Shown piece by piece: positions 7,189-14,863 of a DNA stretch of 17,077 nt; the first letter of the stretch is position 1, and each line of letters opens with the position of its first letter. A program made the translations under genes and the position numbers. The notes under the pieces were generated by a model. It was not told where the DNA came from. It worked only from the letters and a program-made list of their open reading frames with translations, and searched no databases. Source of the DNA: an uncultured Solobacterium sp. (lineage in GTDB: Bacteria > Bacillota_I > Bacilli_A > Erysipelotrichales > Erysipelotrichaceae); NCBI GenBank assembly GCA_900554555.1, contig USIC01000001.1, forward strand, positions 1-17,077, read 5' to 3'.

Positions 7189-8152
7189 GAATCTGCAGAA
7201 GAATAATACAGGCAATAGTTCCCTTGAAGATATGAATAGTACAAATTATACGACATCTGACTACACTAATGCGATTGAAAAGAGTAGAAGTAGTGTGGTT
7301 ACGGTTGAAAGTGATGGCTCTTATTATAGTGGGATTATCATTGCGAAGGAAAAGGAAACAGTCCACATTTTAACAACTACAAAGGCAACAAAGAATGGTA
7401 GCCCAAACGTTGTGTTTGATAGTGGTGTACGTGTGAGTTCTACTGTCATAGGTGATGATGGTGAAAGTGGTGTTGCGCTTATCCAAGTAACGACAAACTT
7501 TGAAGTAAAGCCATTTACAATTTTAGATACAACTGCTTTAGCACAAGGTGCGAATGTGGTTGTGATGAGTGGTAGAAACCTAACGACTGGTAGTGCAGTT
7601 GTTAGTGGTGGTATTGTCTCTGAACCTGGGGTTTGGCGAATGAATGGTACAACAACTTGGCTATCTTCCATGCTAGAAATGGATACACCTATCACTTCGA
7701 TTCAAGAAGGTGGTGCAGTGATTGATTTAAATGGATCCCTTGTTGGTGTTGTTGCGAGTCAACCATTCCAAGGTAATTCTCGTATGGAATATGCGATTAC
7801 TGCAAATGAAATCAAACTGATTTACAACGCACTTAAAACAAATGGTAAAGTAACACGTGGAGCATTAGGTGTTGTGGTGCGTGATGTTTCAAGTATGCTT
7901 GCATATGAGAAGAGTGCACAGGGCATTAATATTGATATGAAGACTGGTGTATATGTTCAAACAGTTATTGAACAGAAAGATACAGGAGATGACCTTCAGG
8001 TTGGGGATATTATCACTATGATTGATGGAATTGAAATGACTTCGTATCAAGATGTGCTTGCGAGAATGTACATGCATTCAGCTGGTGATACGGTAAATGT
8101 ATCCATCATCCGAGGTGGTGAAAGTAAGCAGATTGGTGTGGTTTTACAATGA
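7112..8152 (+). CDS. HtrA/DegP-like PDZ protein lacking the catalytic triad (pseudoprotease)
   Basis: The 346-residue protein has an N-terminal membrane anchor (about 7-25), a Ser/Thr-rich linker (about 30-55), a trypsin-like HtrA body (about 57-240) and a C-terminal PDZ domain (about 248-346). The body aligns with HtrA motifs but all three triad positions differ. ILTNNHV reads ILTTTKA (His to K91). TDLAVLK reads SGVALIQ (Asp to G120). DAAINPGNSGGPL reads DTPITSIQEGGAV (Ser to E199). It should therefore have no serine-protease activity. The position matches HtrC (YycK) downstream of walJ in Bacillus. AAAGGG at 7101-7106 serves ATG 7112 or 7115. A peptide-binding, chaperone or scaffold role through the PDZ domain is inference. 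It ends in an ATGA overlap with rlmH. Confidence 0.88.
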   Translation: MMKKLMPVALALLLVWNLVLTMMLIRNLQKNNTGNSSLEDMNSTNYTTSDYTNAIEKSRSSVVTVESDGSYYSGIIIAKEKETVHILTTTKATKNGSPNVVFDSGVRVSSTVIGDDGESGVALIQVTTNFEVKPFTILDTTALAQGANVVVMSGRNLTTGSAVVSGGIVSEPGVWRMNGTTTWLSSMLEMDTPITSIQEGGAVIDLNGSLVGVVASQPFQGNSRMEYAITANEIKLIYNALKTNGKVTRGALGVVVRDVSSMLAYEKSAQGINIDMKTGVYVQTVIEQKDTGDDLQVGDIITMIDGIEMTSYQDVLARMYMHSAGDTVNVSIIRGGESKQIGVVLQ

Positions 8153-8625
8153 TTAAGATTATTGCCTGCGGTAAAGTAAAAGAGAAGTGGATGAAAGATG
8201 GTATCGCAGAGTATGTAAAACGTATCCGTCCTTACGATAAGATTGATGTCATTGAAGTACAAGATGAAAAAGCACCAGAAACAAATTCCGCTGCTGAAAA
8301 TGAACAAGTAAAGCTTATAGAAGGGCAGCGGATATTAAAAAATATCCGTGATGATGAATATCTGATTTTACTAGATCTTGCGGGTGTGGATATCGATTCT
8401 ATCGCGCTAGCGAATAAAATACAGGATTGTTATAATCGCGCAAGAAGTAAGATTACATTTGTGATTGGTGGCTCTTTAGGGTTAAGCAATGAGTTAATTC
8501 AACGTGCTGACTTCCGTTGGCGTATCTCTAAGGCAACCTTTCCACATCAACTTTGTAGAATACTAGTAGTAGAACAAATCTATCGTAGTTTTCGCATTCT
8601 TCATAACGAGCCATATCATAAGTAA
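8149..8625 (+). CDS. rlmH: 23S rRNA pseudouridine-1915 N3-methyltransferase RlmH
   Basis: The 158-residue SPOUT-class methyltransferase uses SAM to methylate pseudouridine 1915 in helix 69 of 23S rRNA on assembled 70S ribosomes. The SAM-binding trefoil-knot segment is VIGGSLGLS (105-113). The conserved C-terminal tail ISKATFPHQLCRILVVEQIY and NEPYHK is complete, and length is standard (about 159). It overlaps the upstream gene in an ATGA junction with no separate ribosome binding site, which suggests coupling. It is probably the last gene of the cluster, as 121 bases separate it from ptsH, which has its own promoter. Confidence 0.97.
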   Translation: MIKIIACGKVKEKWMKDGIAEYVKRIRPYDKIDVIEVQDEKAPETNSAAENEQVKLIEGQRILKNIRDDEYLILLDLAGVDIDSIALANKIQDCYNRARSKITFVIGGSLGLSNELIQRADFRWRISKATFPHQLCRILVVEQIYRSFRILHNEPYHK

Positions 8626-8642
8626 ATTTCTAAGATAGAAAT
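8626..8642 (+). repeat. AT-rich inverted repeat just after rlmH
   Basis: ATTTCTA (8626-8632), loop AGA, TAGAAAT (8636-8642) is a perfect 7-bp inverted repeat starting right after the rlmH stop. It is A/T-rich and has no T-run after it, so it is at best a weak transcript end. It is the only terminator-like structure seen at the end of the long first cluster. Confidence 0.4.
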
Positions 8643-8696
8643 ATTGTATCGAATTGCAACTTCTATATATGTAACCGCTTGTATCTGAAACAAGTA

Positions 8697-8705
8697 TGTT
8701 ATAAA
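8697..8705 (+). promoter_or_regulatory. Extended -10 promoter for ptsH
   Basis: TGT followed by TATAAA (8700-8705) is a good extended -10 element; the -35 region (CTTGTA at 8678-8683, 16-base spacer) is poor. Transcription would begin near 8712, giving a leader of about 35 bases. An imperfect hairpin CTTGT/ACAAG (8678-8682 and 8690-8694) covers the spacer. No recognisable cre site was seen. Confidence 0.55.
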
Positions 8706-8746
8706 ATACAGATATAGTAAGTAAAAATTATCAGGAGGATAAACCA

Positions 8747-9013
8747 ATGAAAGAAATTACTGTTACAGTTGTTGACCCAGTAGGATTACATGCACGTCCT
8801 GCTACAGTTGCTGTAAATGCTGCAAGCAAGTTTAAGAGTGAAGTGAAAGTATCATACAAGGGCCGTACAGTGAATATGAAGTCTATTATGGGTGTTATGT
8901 CACTTGGAATTCCTACACAGTCTGAAATTACAATTTCCTGTGAAGGTGATGACGAAGATTCAGCTGTTAAGACAATTGAAGACGTATTACGTGCTCAAAA
9001 AGTTATTGCTTAA
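8747..9013 (+). CDS. ptsH: Phosphocarrier protein HPr
   Basis: The 88-residue protein is a standard HPr, the cytoplasmic phosphocarrier that passes phosphate from enzyme I (PtsI) to sugar-specific EIIA domains. H15 lies in the active-site motif GLHARPA. S46 lies in NMKSIMGV, the site phosphorylated by HPr kinase in Gram-positive bacteria to form the CcpA corepressor. Both regulatory sites are therefore intact. AGGAGG at 8733-8738 lies eight bases before the ATG. The gene stands alone between its own promoter and a strong terminator; ptsI does not follow, unlike the common ptsHI operon. Confidence 0.97.
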   Translation: MKEITVTVVDPVGLHARPATVAVNAASKFKSEVKVSYKGRTVNMKSIMGVMSLGIPTQSEITISCEGDDEDSAVKTIEDVLRAQKVIA

Positions 9014-9030
9014 TAGATAACAATAAGGGG

Positions 9031-9059
9031 AGAAAGATGTTTTGGCATCTTTCTTTTTT
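9031..9059 (+). terminator. Rho-independent terminator after ptsH
   Basis: GAAAGATG (9032-9039), loop TTTTGG, CATCTTTC (9046-9053) forms an 8-bp stem followed by six T residues (9054-9059). This is a textbook intrinsic terminator and ends the ptsH transcript. Confidence 0.9.
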
Positions 9060-9063
9060 ATTA

Positions 9064-9072
9064 TGCTAAAAT
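9064..9072 (+). promoter_or_regulatory. Extended -10 promoter for pgcA
   Basis: TGC followed by TAAAAT (9067-9072) gives an extended -10 directly after the ptsH terminator. A TTGGCA at 9042-9047 inside the terminator hairpin could be a -35, but its 19-base spacer is long. The element matches that before glgB over 13 bases (ATGnTAAAATAAG). Confidence 0.5.
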
Positions 9073-9094
9073 AAGATTAAGGAGCTAAGAAATT

Positions 9095-10777
9095 ATGTAT
9101 TTAGATGAATATAAGCGTTGGCTTTCTGCAAACTTAATCGATTTTGATTTACATGCAGAATTAGCTAGTATTGAAAATGATGATGAAGCAATCAAGGAGA
9201 GATTTGCAGTAGCTTTGAAGTTTGGTACAGCTGGTCTAAGAGGTACTCTTGGTGCTGGTACTAACCGTATGAACATCTGGGTTGTCCGTCAAGCAACGCA
9301 GGGTGTTGCGGATTGGGTTAAGACACAGGGTGGAACTCAGACGGTTGCGATTAGCTATGACAGCCGTTTAAAGGGTTGGACTTTTGCGAAGGATGCGGCT
9401 GCAGTACTAGCCGCAAATGGTATCCATGTTCGTTTATATGATGAACTAATGCCTGTACCTGCTTTGAGCTTTGCGACAAGATACTATCACTGCAATGCGG
9501 GTATTATGATTACCGCATCACACAATCCTGCAAAATACAATGGCTTTAAAGCATATGGACCAGATGGTTGTCAGATGACAGATGATGCGGCTGCGATTGT
9601 ATATGACCAGATTCAAAAGACAGATGTACTAACTGGTGCGAAATACATTACTTTTGCGGAAGGTGTAGAGAAGGGCTTGATTCAGTTTGTTGGAGATGAT
9701 TGCAAGGAAGCACTCTATCAAGCAATTGAATCTAGACAAGTTCGTCCAAATCTTTGTAAGACTGCAGGTTTGAAACTTGTGTATTCCCCATTAAATGGTA
9801 CAGGTCTTGTGCCTGTAACACGTGTATTACGTGATATGGGTATTACAGATATTACGATTGTTCCTGAACAGGAATATCCAAATGGATACTTTACAACCTG
9901 TCCTTATCCAAACCCTGAAATTTATGAAGCCTTAGAGAAGGGGTTGGAACTTGCAAAGAAGGTTGGTGCTGATTTAATGTTGGCAACTGATCCTGACGCC
10001 GACCGTGTAGGAATTGCGATGAAGTGTCCAGATGGTTCGTACGAACTCGTATCTGGTAATGAAATGGGTGTACTTTTACTAGATTACATCTGTGCTGGAC
10101 GTATTGAGAAGGGCACAATGCCGAAAAATCCAGTGGCTGTAAAGTCTATCGTATCTACACCGCTAGCTGATTTGGTTGCGAAGCATTATGGTGTTGAACT
10201 TCGTCATACATTAACAGGGTTCAAGTGGATTGGTGATCAGATTGCACAACTTGAAGCACATGGTGAAGAAGAACGCTTCATCTTTGGCTTTGAAGAGAGC
10301 TATGGTTACTTAGCTGGTTCTTATGTACGCGATAAGGATGCGATTGTTGGATCCATGTTAATTTGTGAGATGGCTGCGTACTATCGTAGTATTGGCTCTT
10401 CCATCAAACAGCGTCTAGAGGAAATTTACGCACAGTATGGACGTTTCCTCAACAAGGTTGATAGCTATGAGTTTGATGGCCTTTCTGGTATGGATAAGAT
10501 GGCTGGTATCATGAATACATTACGTACAAATCCACCAGTGGAATTTGCAGGACGTAAGGTTGTTTCTCTAACAGACTATAACAAGCCTGAAGAGACAGGT
10601 TTACCTAAAGCAAATGTACTTATCTTTGGTCTAGAAGATGGAGCTACAGTTGTTGTTCGTCCTTCTGGTACAGAGCCTAAGATCAAGACATACTTTACAA
10701 CTTTAGGTAAAGACTTGGCTGAAGCACAGAAGGAAAAGGATGAGTTAGCAGCAGTACTTAAGCCTTTATTCTCCTAA
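9095..10777 (+). CDS. pgcA: Alpha-phosphoglucomutase (PgcA type)
   Basis: The 560-residue enzyme of the alpha-D-phosphohexomutase superfamily interconverts glucose 6-phosphate and glucose 1-phosphate. The phosphoserine loop is TASHNP with S142. The Mg-binding loop is DPDADR (D299, D301, D303). The sugar-binding loop is GFEES (398-402). The C-terminal phosphate-binding loop is RPSGTEPKIK from R522. Length and N-terminus (FGTAGLRGTLGAGTNRMN) fit Bacillus PgcA (about 565) better than short GlmM or ManB proteins, though some relatives also use mannose phosphates. Glucose 1-phosphate feeds glycogen, UDP-glucose and glycolipid synthesis, which fits the alpha-glucan genes downstream. AAGGAG at 9079-9084 precedes the ATG. 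It is a single-gene unit ended by its own terminator. Confidence 0.93.
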   Translation: MYLDEYKRWLSANLIDFDLHAELASIENDDEAIKERFAVALKFGTAGLRGTLGAGTNRMNIWVVRQATQGVADWVKTQGGTQTVAISYDSRLKGWTFAKDAAAVLAANGIHVRLYDELMPVPALSFATRYYHCNAGIMITASHNPAKYNGFKAYGPDGCQMTDDAAAIVYDQIQKTDVLTGAKYITFAEGVEKGLIQFVGDDCKEALYQAIESRQVRPNLCKTAGLKLVYSPLNGTGLVPVTRVLRDMGITDITIVPEQEYPNGYFTTCPYPNPEIYEALEKGLELAKKVGADLMLATDPDADRVGIAMKCPDGSYELVSGNEMGVLLLDYICAGRIEKGTMPKNPVAVKSIVSTPLADLVAKHYGVELRHTLTGFKWIGDQIAQLEAHGEEERFIFGFEESYGYLAGSYVRDKDAIVGSMLICEMAAYYRSIGSSIKQRLEEIYAQYGRFLNKVDSYEFDGLSGMDKMAGIMNTLRTNPPVEFAGRKVVSLTDYNKPEETGLPKANVLIFGLEDGATVVVRPSGTEPKIKTYFTTLGKDLAEAQKEKDELAAVLKPLFS

Positions 10778-10793
10778 GAATTAGAAGATAGAT

Positions 10794-10823
10794 AGATGCA
10801 GGTTGATATCTGCATCTTTTTTT
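10794..10823 (+). terminator. Rho-independent terminator after pgcA
   Basis: AGATGCAG (10794-10801), loop of eight bases, CTGCATCT (10810-10817) forms a perfect 8-bp stem followed by a T-run to 10823. It separates pgcA from the glgB-pulA-secA unit. Confidence 0.92.
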
Positions 10824-10878
10824 CTACGTTAGTTTATACGTTTTTCGTTATCTATCTGTATTCATTCGATACTGGCAA

Positions 10879-10887
10879 TGTTAAAAT
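10879..10887 (+). promoter_or_regulatory. Extended -10 promoter for glgB-pulA-secA
   Basis: TGT followed by TAAAAT (10882-10887) gives an extended -10 with no clear -35. It shares ATGnTAAAATAAG with the pgcA promoter. Transcription would start near 10894, within or next to the inverted repeat at 10892-10904. Confidence 0.5.
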
Positions 10888-10891
10888 AAGG

Positions 10892-10904
10892 GTAACGTAG
10901 TTAC
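10892..10904 (+). repeat. Short inverted repeat in the glgB leader
   Basis: GTAAC, spacer GTA, GTTAC is a perfect 5-bp inverted repeat at the predicted transcription start and immediately before the glgB Shine-Dalgarno GGAGG (10905-10909). It could be an operator half-site pair or a small 5' hairpin that affects initiation, but it is short enough to be chance. Confidence 0.3.
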
Positions 10905-10916
10905 GGAGGATCACGT

Positions 10917-12743
10917 ATGAATTTAGAACGTATCATTGAAGAGTTTCATCAGGGCCATTCCTTGAATGCATATGAGGTGTTTGGCGCCCACTTTGTGGAC
11001 GAGGGAGTACGTTTTACAGTGTATGCGCCCCATGCAGAAAACGTGTGGGTTGTTGGATCATTTACAGACTGGGATGAGAACCAAATCTTGATGGAGAGAA
11101 TGAACTTCCAGGGTGTATGGACAATTACAGTACCATCTTTAAATGAGTGGGAAGTTTATAAGTATAAGATTCAAACTAGAACAGGAAATATTCTATATAA
11201 AGCAGACCCATTTGCTTTCTATAGTGAAACTAGACCAAATACAGCAAGTAAACTTGTTAATTTAAGCAAGTTATCTTGGACGGATGAGAAGTGGTTGAAT
11301 AACCGTAGTTTAAACTTTGATAAGCCAATGAATATCTATGAGTTATATGTTGGTGGATGGAAACGTAATGGGGAACATCCATATTCGTATGACATGCTAG
11401 CGGATGAACTCATTCCATATATTAAGGAGAATGGTTATACACACATTGAGTTAATGCCTTTAAGTGAGTATCCATTTGATGGATCTTGGGGATATCAAGT
11501 TAGTGGTTACTATTCCTTAACAAGTCGCTATGGAAATCCTAAGGAGTTTAATCGCTTTGTGGACCGTTGCCATGCGGCAGGAATCGGTATCATTATTGAC
11601 ATGGTGCCTGTTCACTTTGTGAAGGATGATTTTGGATTACGTTACTTTGATGGCGAAGCGTTATATGAATATCCAAATGAATATGATGCGAATTCTGAAT
11701 GGGGTACGATGAATTTTAATTTATGGAATGAAGAAGTGCGTTCATTCTTGATGTCCTCTGCAGCGTTCTGGGTGAATATGTATCACATGGATGGTATTCG
11801 TATCGATGCGGTTTCTAACCTGATTTATTGGGCTGGTAATCGTGATAGAGGTACCAATGATGGTGCTATATACTTTGTAAAGCGTTTGAACTATTACATG
11901 CACAAGGAATTTCCAACTGTCATGATGATTGCGGAGGATAGCTCCGATTTCCCAAATGTAACAGCACCTACAGAAAAGGATGGTTTGGGCTTTGACTATA
12001 AGTGGGATCTTGGTTGGATGAATGATACGCTGAAGTATTATGGAACGGATCCTATCTATCGTTATTATGATCATCACAAGTTGACTTTCTCAATGGCATA
12101 CTTCTATAGTGAGAAGTTCTTAATGCCATTTAGTCATGACGAAAATGTACATGGCAAGCATACTGTTATTGACCGTATGTGGGGTGACTATGATGCGAAG
12201 TTTGCACAGGCAAAGAACTTGTATGCATACATGTATGCCCATCCTGGTAAGAAGTTAAATTTCATGGGAAATGAGCTTGGCTCTTTCCGCGAATTTGATG
12301 AGACACGTCAGATTGACTGGGAATTACTCCAGTATCCAAAACATTATTCCTTTAATCAATTTATTAAGAAGTTAAATGAGATATATCTATCACATGCATG
12401 CTTGTATGAAGGTGATTATAGCTATGATGGCTTCAAGTGGATTGATGCGGATAATAATGTACAGAGTGTATATTCCTTCTACCGTAGTAGTAAGGATGAA
12501 TATCTTGTATGTGTATTGAACTTAAGTAATACAACATATGAAAACTTTGAGTTAGAGATGCCACAAAGTGGATACTATAAGGAAATCTTGAACTCAGATG
12601 ACCAAATTTATGGCGGTAATGGTATGGTTCATCCAAGGGCAATCCGTACTTCTAAGAAGACTGGAAAGAATCTTTTGAAGATGAATCTTGCGCCATTTGC
12701 GGCTGTTTGGTTTGTAGCGAAGAAAAACAGAGGTAAGAAATAA
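10917..12743 (+). CDS. glgB: 1,4-alpha-glucan branching enzyme GlgB
   Basis: The 608-residue GH13 enzyme makes alpha-1,6 branches in glycogen-like glucan. An N-terminal CBM48 (about 18-105, VWVVGSFTDWDE) precedes the (beta/alpha)8 domain (about 130-490) and a C-terminal beta domain. GH13 regions: I DMVPVHF, II GIRIDAV with nucleophile D297, III MIAEDSS with acid/base E340, IV SHDENVHGK with D408. The SHDE-VHGK form and WGYQVSGYYSLTSRYG are typical of GlgB rather than amylases. Length is near Bacillus GlgB (about 627). There is no signal peptide, so it acts in the cytoplasm. GGAGG lies seven bases before the ATG. glgC, glgD, glgA and glgP are not in the window, so their presence elsewhere cannot be judged here. 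Only two bases separate it from pulA. Confidence 0.95.
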   Translation: MNLERIIEEFHQGHSLNAYEVFGAHFVDEGVRFTVYAPHAENVWVVGSFTDWDENQILMERMNFQGVWTITVPSLNEWEVYKYKIQTRTGNILYKADPFAFYSETRPNTASKLVNLSKLSWTDEKWLNNRSLNFDKPMNIYELYVGGWKRNGEHPYSYDMLADELIPYIKENGYTHIELMPLSEYPFDGSWGYQVSGYYSLTSRYGNPKEFNRFVDRCHAAGIGIIIDMVPVHFVKDDFGLRYFDGEALYEYPNEYDANSEWGTMNFNLWNEEVRSFLMSSAAFWVNMYHMDGIRIDAVSNLIYWAGNRDRGTNDGAIYFVKRLNYYMHKEFPTVMMIAEDSSDFPNVTAPTEKDGLGFDYKWDLGWMNDTLKYYGTDPIYRYYDHHKLTFSMAYFYSEKFLMPFSHDENVHGKHTVIDRMWGDYDAKFAQAKNLYAYMYAHPGKKLNFMGNELGSFREFDETRQIDWELLQYPKHYSFNQFIKKLNEIYLSHACLYEGDYSYDGFKWIDADNNVQSVYSFYRSSKDEYLVCVLNLSNTTYENFELEMPQSGYYKEILNSDDQIYGGNGMVHPRAIRTSKKTGKNLLKMNLAPFAAVWFVAKKNRGKK

Positions 12744-12745
12744 AG

Positions 12746-14860
12746 ATGTCAATATTTAATGCGTATTTAGATGATTTTGGAAAGATAACAGTAACGATTG
12801 ATCGCAGTTTTTATCAGGGTGAATCAAGTCGTTTCCAATTGACGGGAATGGGCGGTTATATCGAAGAACTATCAATTGAGGGTGTTGAGACACATGATAG
12901 TTTTATCTTGTATCGTCTAAAGGGTCTATATGAGCCTAATTTCCGCATGGATTATCAAGTGCGTGAAAGTCATGGTAGGTACACACCACTAGTTGCTAGA
13001 CTCATTGTAAAGCGTGAACGCTTCAATGCTTTGTATGGATATGAGAAAGATGATTTGGGATCACATTATTCACCAGAACATACATGGTTTAAGGTGTGGG
13101 CACCAACAGCTGTTAATGTAACACTATCCTTGGATGTCAGTGGTGTTCAGATATTGCGGGCAATGGAGCCTAGTGAAATGGGTACTTGGTATGTAAAGGT
13201 GCCTGGTGACTTTAAACATGCGACATATACATATTTAGTAGAGCGTAATGGTAAGGTAGTGAAGTCATTAGACCCATATGCATATAGTTGTAATGGTAAT
13301 GCAAAGGCAAGTGCAGTCATTGATTTGTCTGAGTTAGATAAGATTAAGAATTATCCGATTGAGGAGCCAATCGCACCTACAGAATCGATTATCTACGAAT
13401 GTAGTGTTCGTGATATGACGATGCATCCATTTACAGGGACAAAAACACATGGAAAGTTTAGCTCTCTATGTGAGGATGGAACTGAGTATAGGGGTCTACC
13501 TACTGGTTTAAACTATATTAAATCCTTGGGTGTGACGCATGTGCAGTTTATGCCACTAACAGACTTTAGTACAGTTGATGATTTTAAACCAGAGCTTAAC
13601 TATAACTGGGGATATGATCCTCGTCAGTATCTATCTTTAAAGGGTAGTTTTAGTTCTGCTCCAGACCATCCATATGTACGCATGAAAGAATTTAAAGAGC
13701 TTGTAGCTTGTCTTCACCGCAACCATCTTCGTGTCACGCTAGACGTTGTGTTTAATCACGCATATGATGTTGCGGAAACTGCGTTTGATTGTTTGGTTCC
13801 ATATTATTATTTCCGTTATAACGAAGAAGGATATATGTCTAACGGTTCTTATTGTGGTAATGATTTTGCCTCAGAGATGCCGATGGCTTCTAGATACCTA
13901 GTTTATGTGATTCGTAATTTAATGCAGATTTATGGCATTGATGGTTTCCGTTTTGACTTAATGGGTATCATTGATGTTGCGACGATGAATAAGATTCGTA
14001 ATGAAGCAATCCGTAATAACCCTAGTGCACTCATCTATGGGGAAGGTTGGGATATGCCAACAATGTTACAGGGATCACAAAAGGCAAATATCCATAACCA
14101 AGGTGCGATGCCTCATATTGGCCACTTTAATGATTACTTCCGTGATGTAATCAAAGGAAAGACGAGTGAGAGTGAGAAGTATGAACGTGGGTATGCGACT
14201 GGTAACTGGAACAATGCATTTGCTAGCTTGGCAGCACTAACAGGAAATGTTCTAGATACACCTCATTTTAAGAGATTCTTCTCTCCAGATCAGTCTATCA
14301 ATGGTTTTGAAACACATGATAATAGTACTGTATGGGATAAGATGCATGCATGTTGTAATAATGAAGATAGAGCGACTCGTATTCGTCGTCAGAAGATGAT
14401 GATTGCGATTACGATGGTTTCACAAGGTGTACCATTTGTACATGCTGGTTTTGAATTCTGTGGTACAAAGAAGGATAATCATAACTCCTATAATGCCCCA
14501 GATGAAATTAACCGTATGGATTGGGAAAGAATGGAATATTACCAAGAAGTTGTGAAGTATTTCCGCAAAGCGACTGCTTTACGTAGATCGGTAAGTGAAT
14601 TCTGTCTGAAAACTGCGTTAGAAATTAATGAAAAAGTGAAAGTTTGGGTTGCGGATGACCAGACGGTGTTCTATGATATTGCAGGTTCGAAAGGCAATGC
14701 AGAAACGATTCGTGTCATGATTAATCCATCAACTGGTGATCGCTTCTATCGTTTTGATGAGGAGTGGCAAGTTATCTTTGATGAAAATGGGAATAGCCAA
14801 GAAGCTAAATCAAGTCATGTATGTGTTCCAGCATTAAGCCTAATCGTATGCAAGAGGTAG
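12746..14860 (+). CDS. pulA: Type I pullulanase / glycogen debranching enzyme
   Basis: The 704-residue GH13_14 enzyme hydrolyses alpha-1,6 bonds. N-terminal beta modules (about 1-205) include a CBM48-like domain near 105-200 (FKVWAPTAVNVTL). The type I pullulanase signature YNWGYDP is present. Catalytic regions: I DVVFNHAYD, II GFRFDLMG with nucleophile D404, III IYGEGWD with acid/base E433, IV ETHDNS with D525. A C-terminal beta domain follows. No signal peptide or cell-wall anchor is seen, so it is intracellular, like Bacillus AmyX, and probably debranches stored glucan or imported maltodextrin. It lies two bases after glgB, with only a weak AGAGGT site, and three bases before secA. Exact substrate preference cannot be read from sequence. 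Confidence 0.93.
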   Translation: MSIFNAYLDDFGKITVTIDRSFYQGESSRFQLTGMGGYIEELSIEGVETHDSFILYRLKGLYEPNFRMDYQVRESHGRYTPLVARLIVKRERFNALYGYEKDDLGSHYSPEHTWFKVWAPTAVNVTLSLDVSGVQILRAMEPSEMGTWYVKVPGDFKHATYTYLVERNGKVVKSLDPYAYSCNGNAKASAVIDLSELDKIKNYPIEEPIAPTESIIYECSVRDMTMHPFTGTKTHGKFSSLCEDGTEYRGLPTGLNYIKSLGVTHVQFMPLTDFSTVDDFKPELNYNWGYDPRQYLSLKGSFSSAPDHPYVRMKEFKELVACLHRNHLRVTLDVVFNHAYDVAETAFDCLVPYYYFRYNEEGYMSNGSYCGNDFASEMPMASRYLVYVIRNLMQIYGIDGFRFDLMGIIDVATMNKIRNEAIRNNPSALIYGEGWDMPTMLQGSQKANIHNQGAMPHIGHFNDYFRDVIKGKTSESEKYERGYATGNWNNAFASLAALTGNVLDTPHFKRFFSPDQSINGFETHDNSTVWDKMHACCNNEDRATRIRRQKMMIAITMVSQGVPFVHAGFEFCGTKKDNHNSYNAPDEINRMDWERMEYYQEVVKYFRKATALRRSVSEFCLKTALEINEKVKVWVADDQTVFYDIAGSKGNAETIRVMINPSTGDRFYRFDEEWQVIFDENGNSQEAKSSHVCVPALSLIVCKR

Positions 14861-14863
14861 AAG

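Noticed and set aside
8626..8642. The inverted repeat after rlmH as a true rho-independent terminator.
   Set aside because: The stem is nearly all A/T and no T-run follows. It is listed only as a repeat.
9891..10118. Antisense open frames opposite pgcA, gdpP, dnaB, glgB and secA.
   Set aside because: They have low-complexity or His/Ser/Leu-rich translations typical of the reverse strand of coding DNA, and they lie over well-supported genes.
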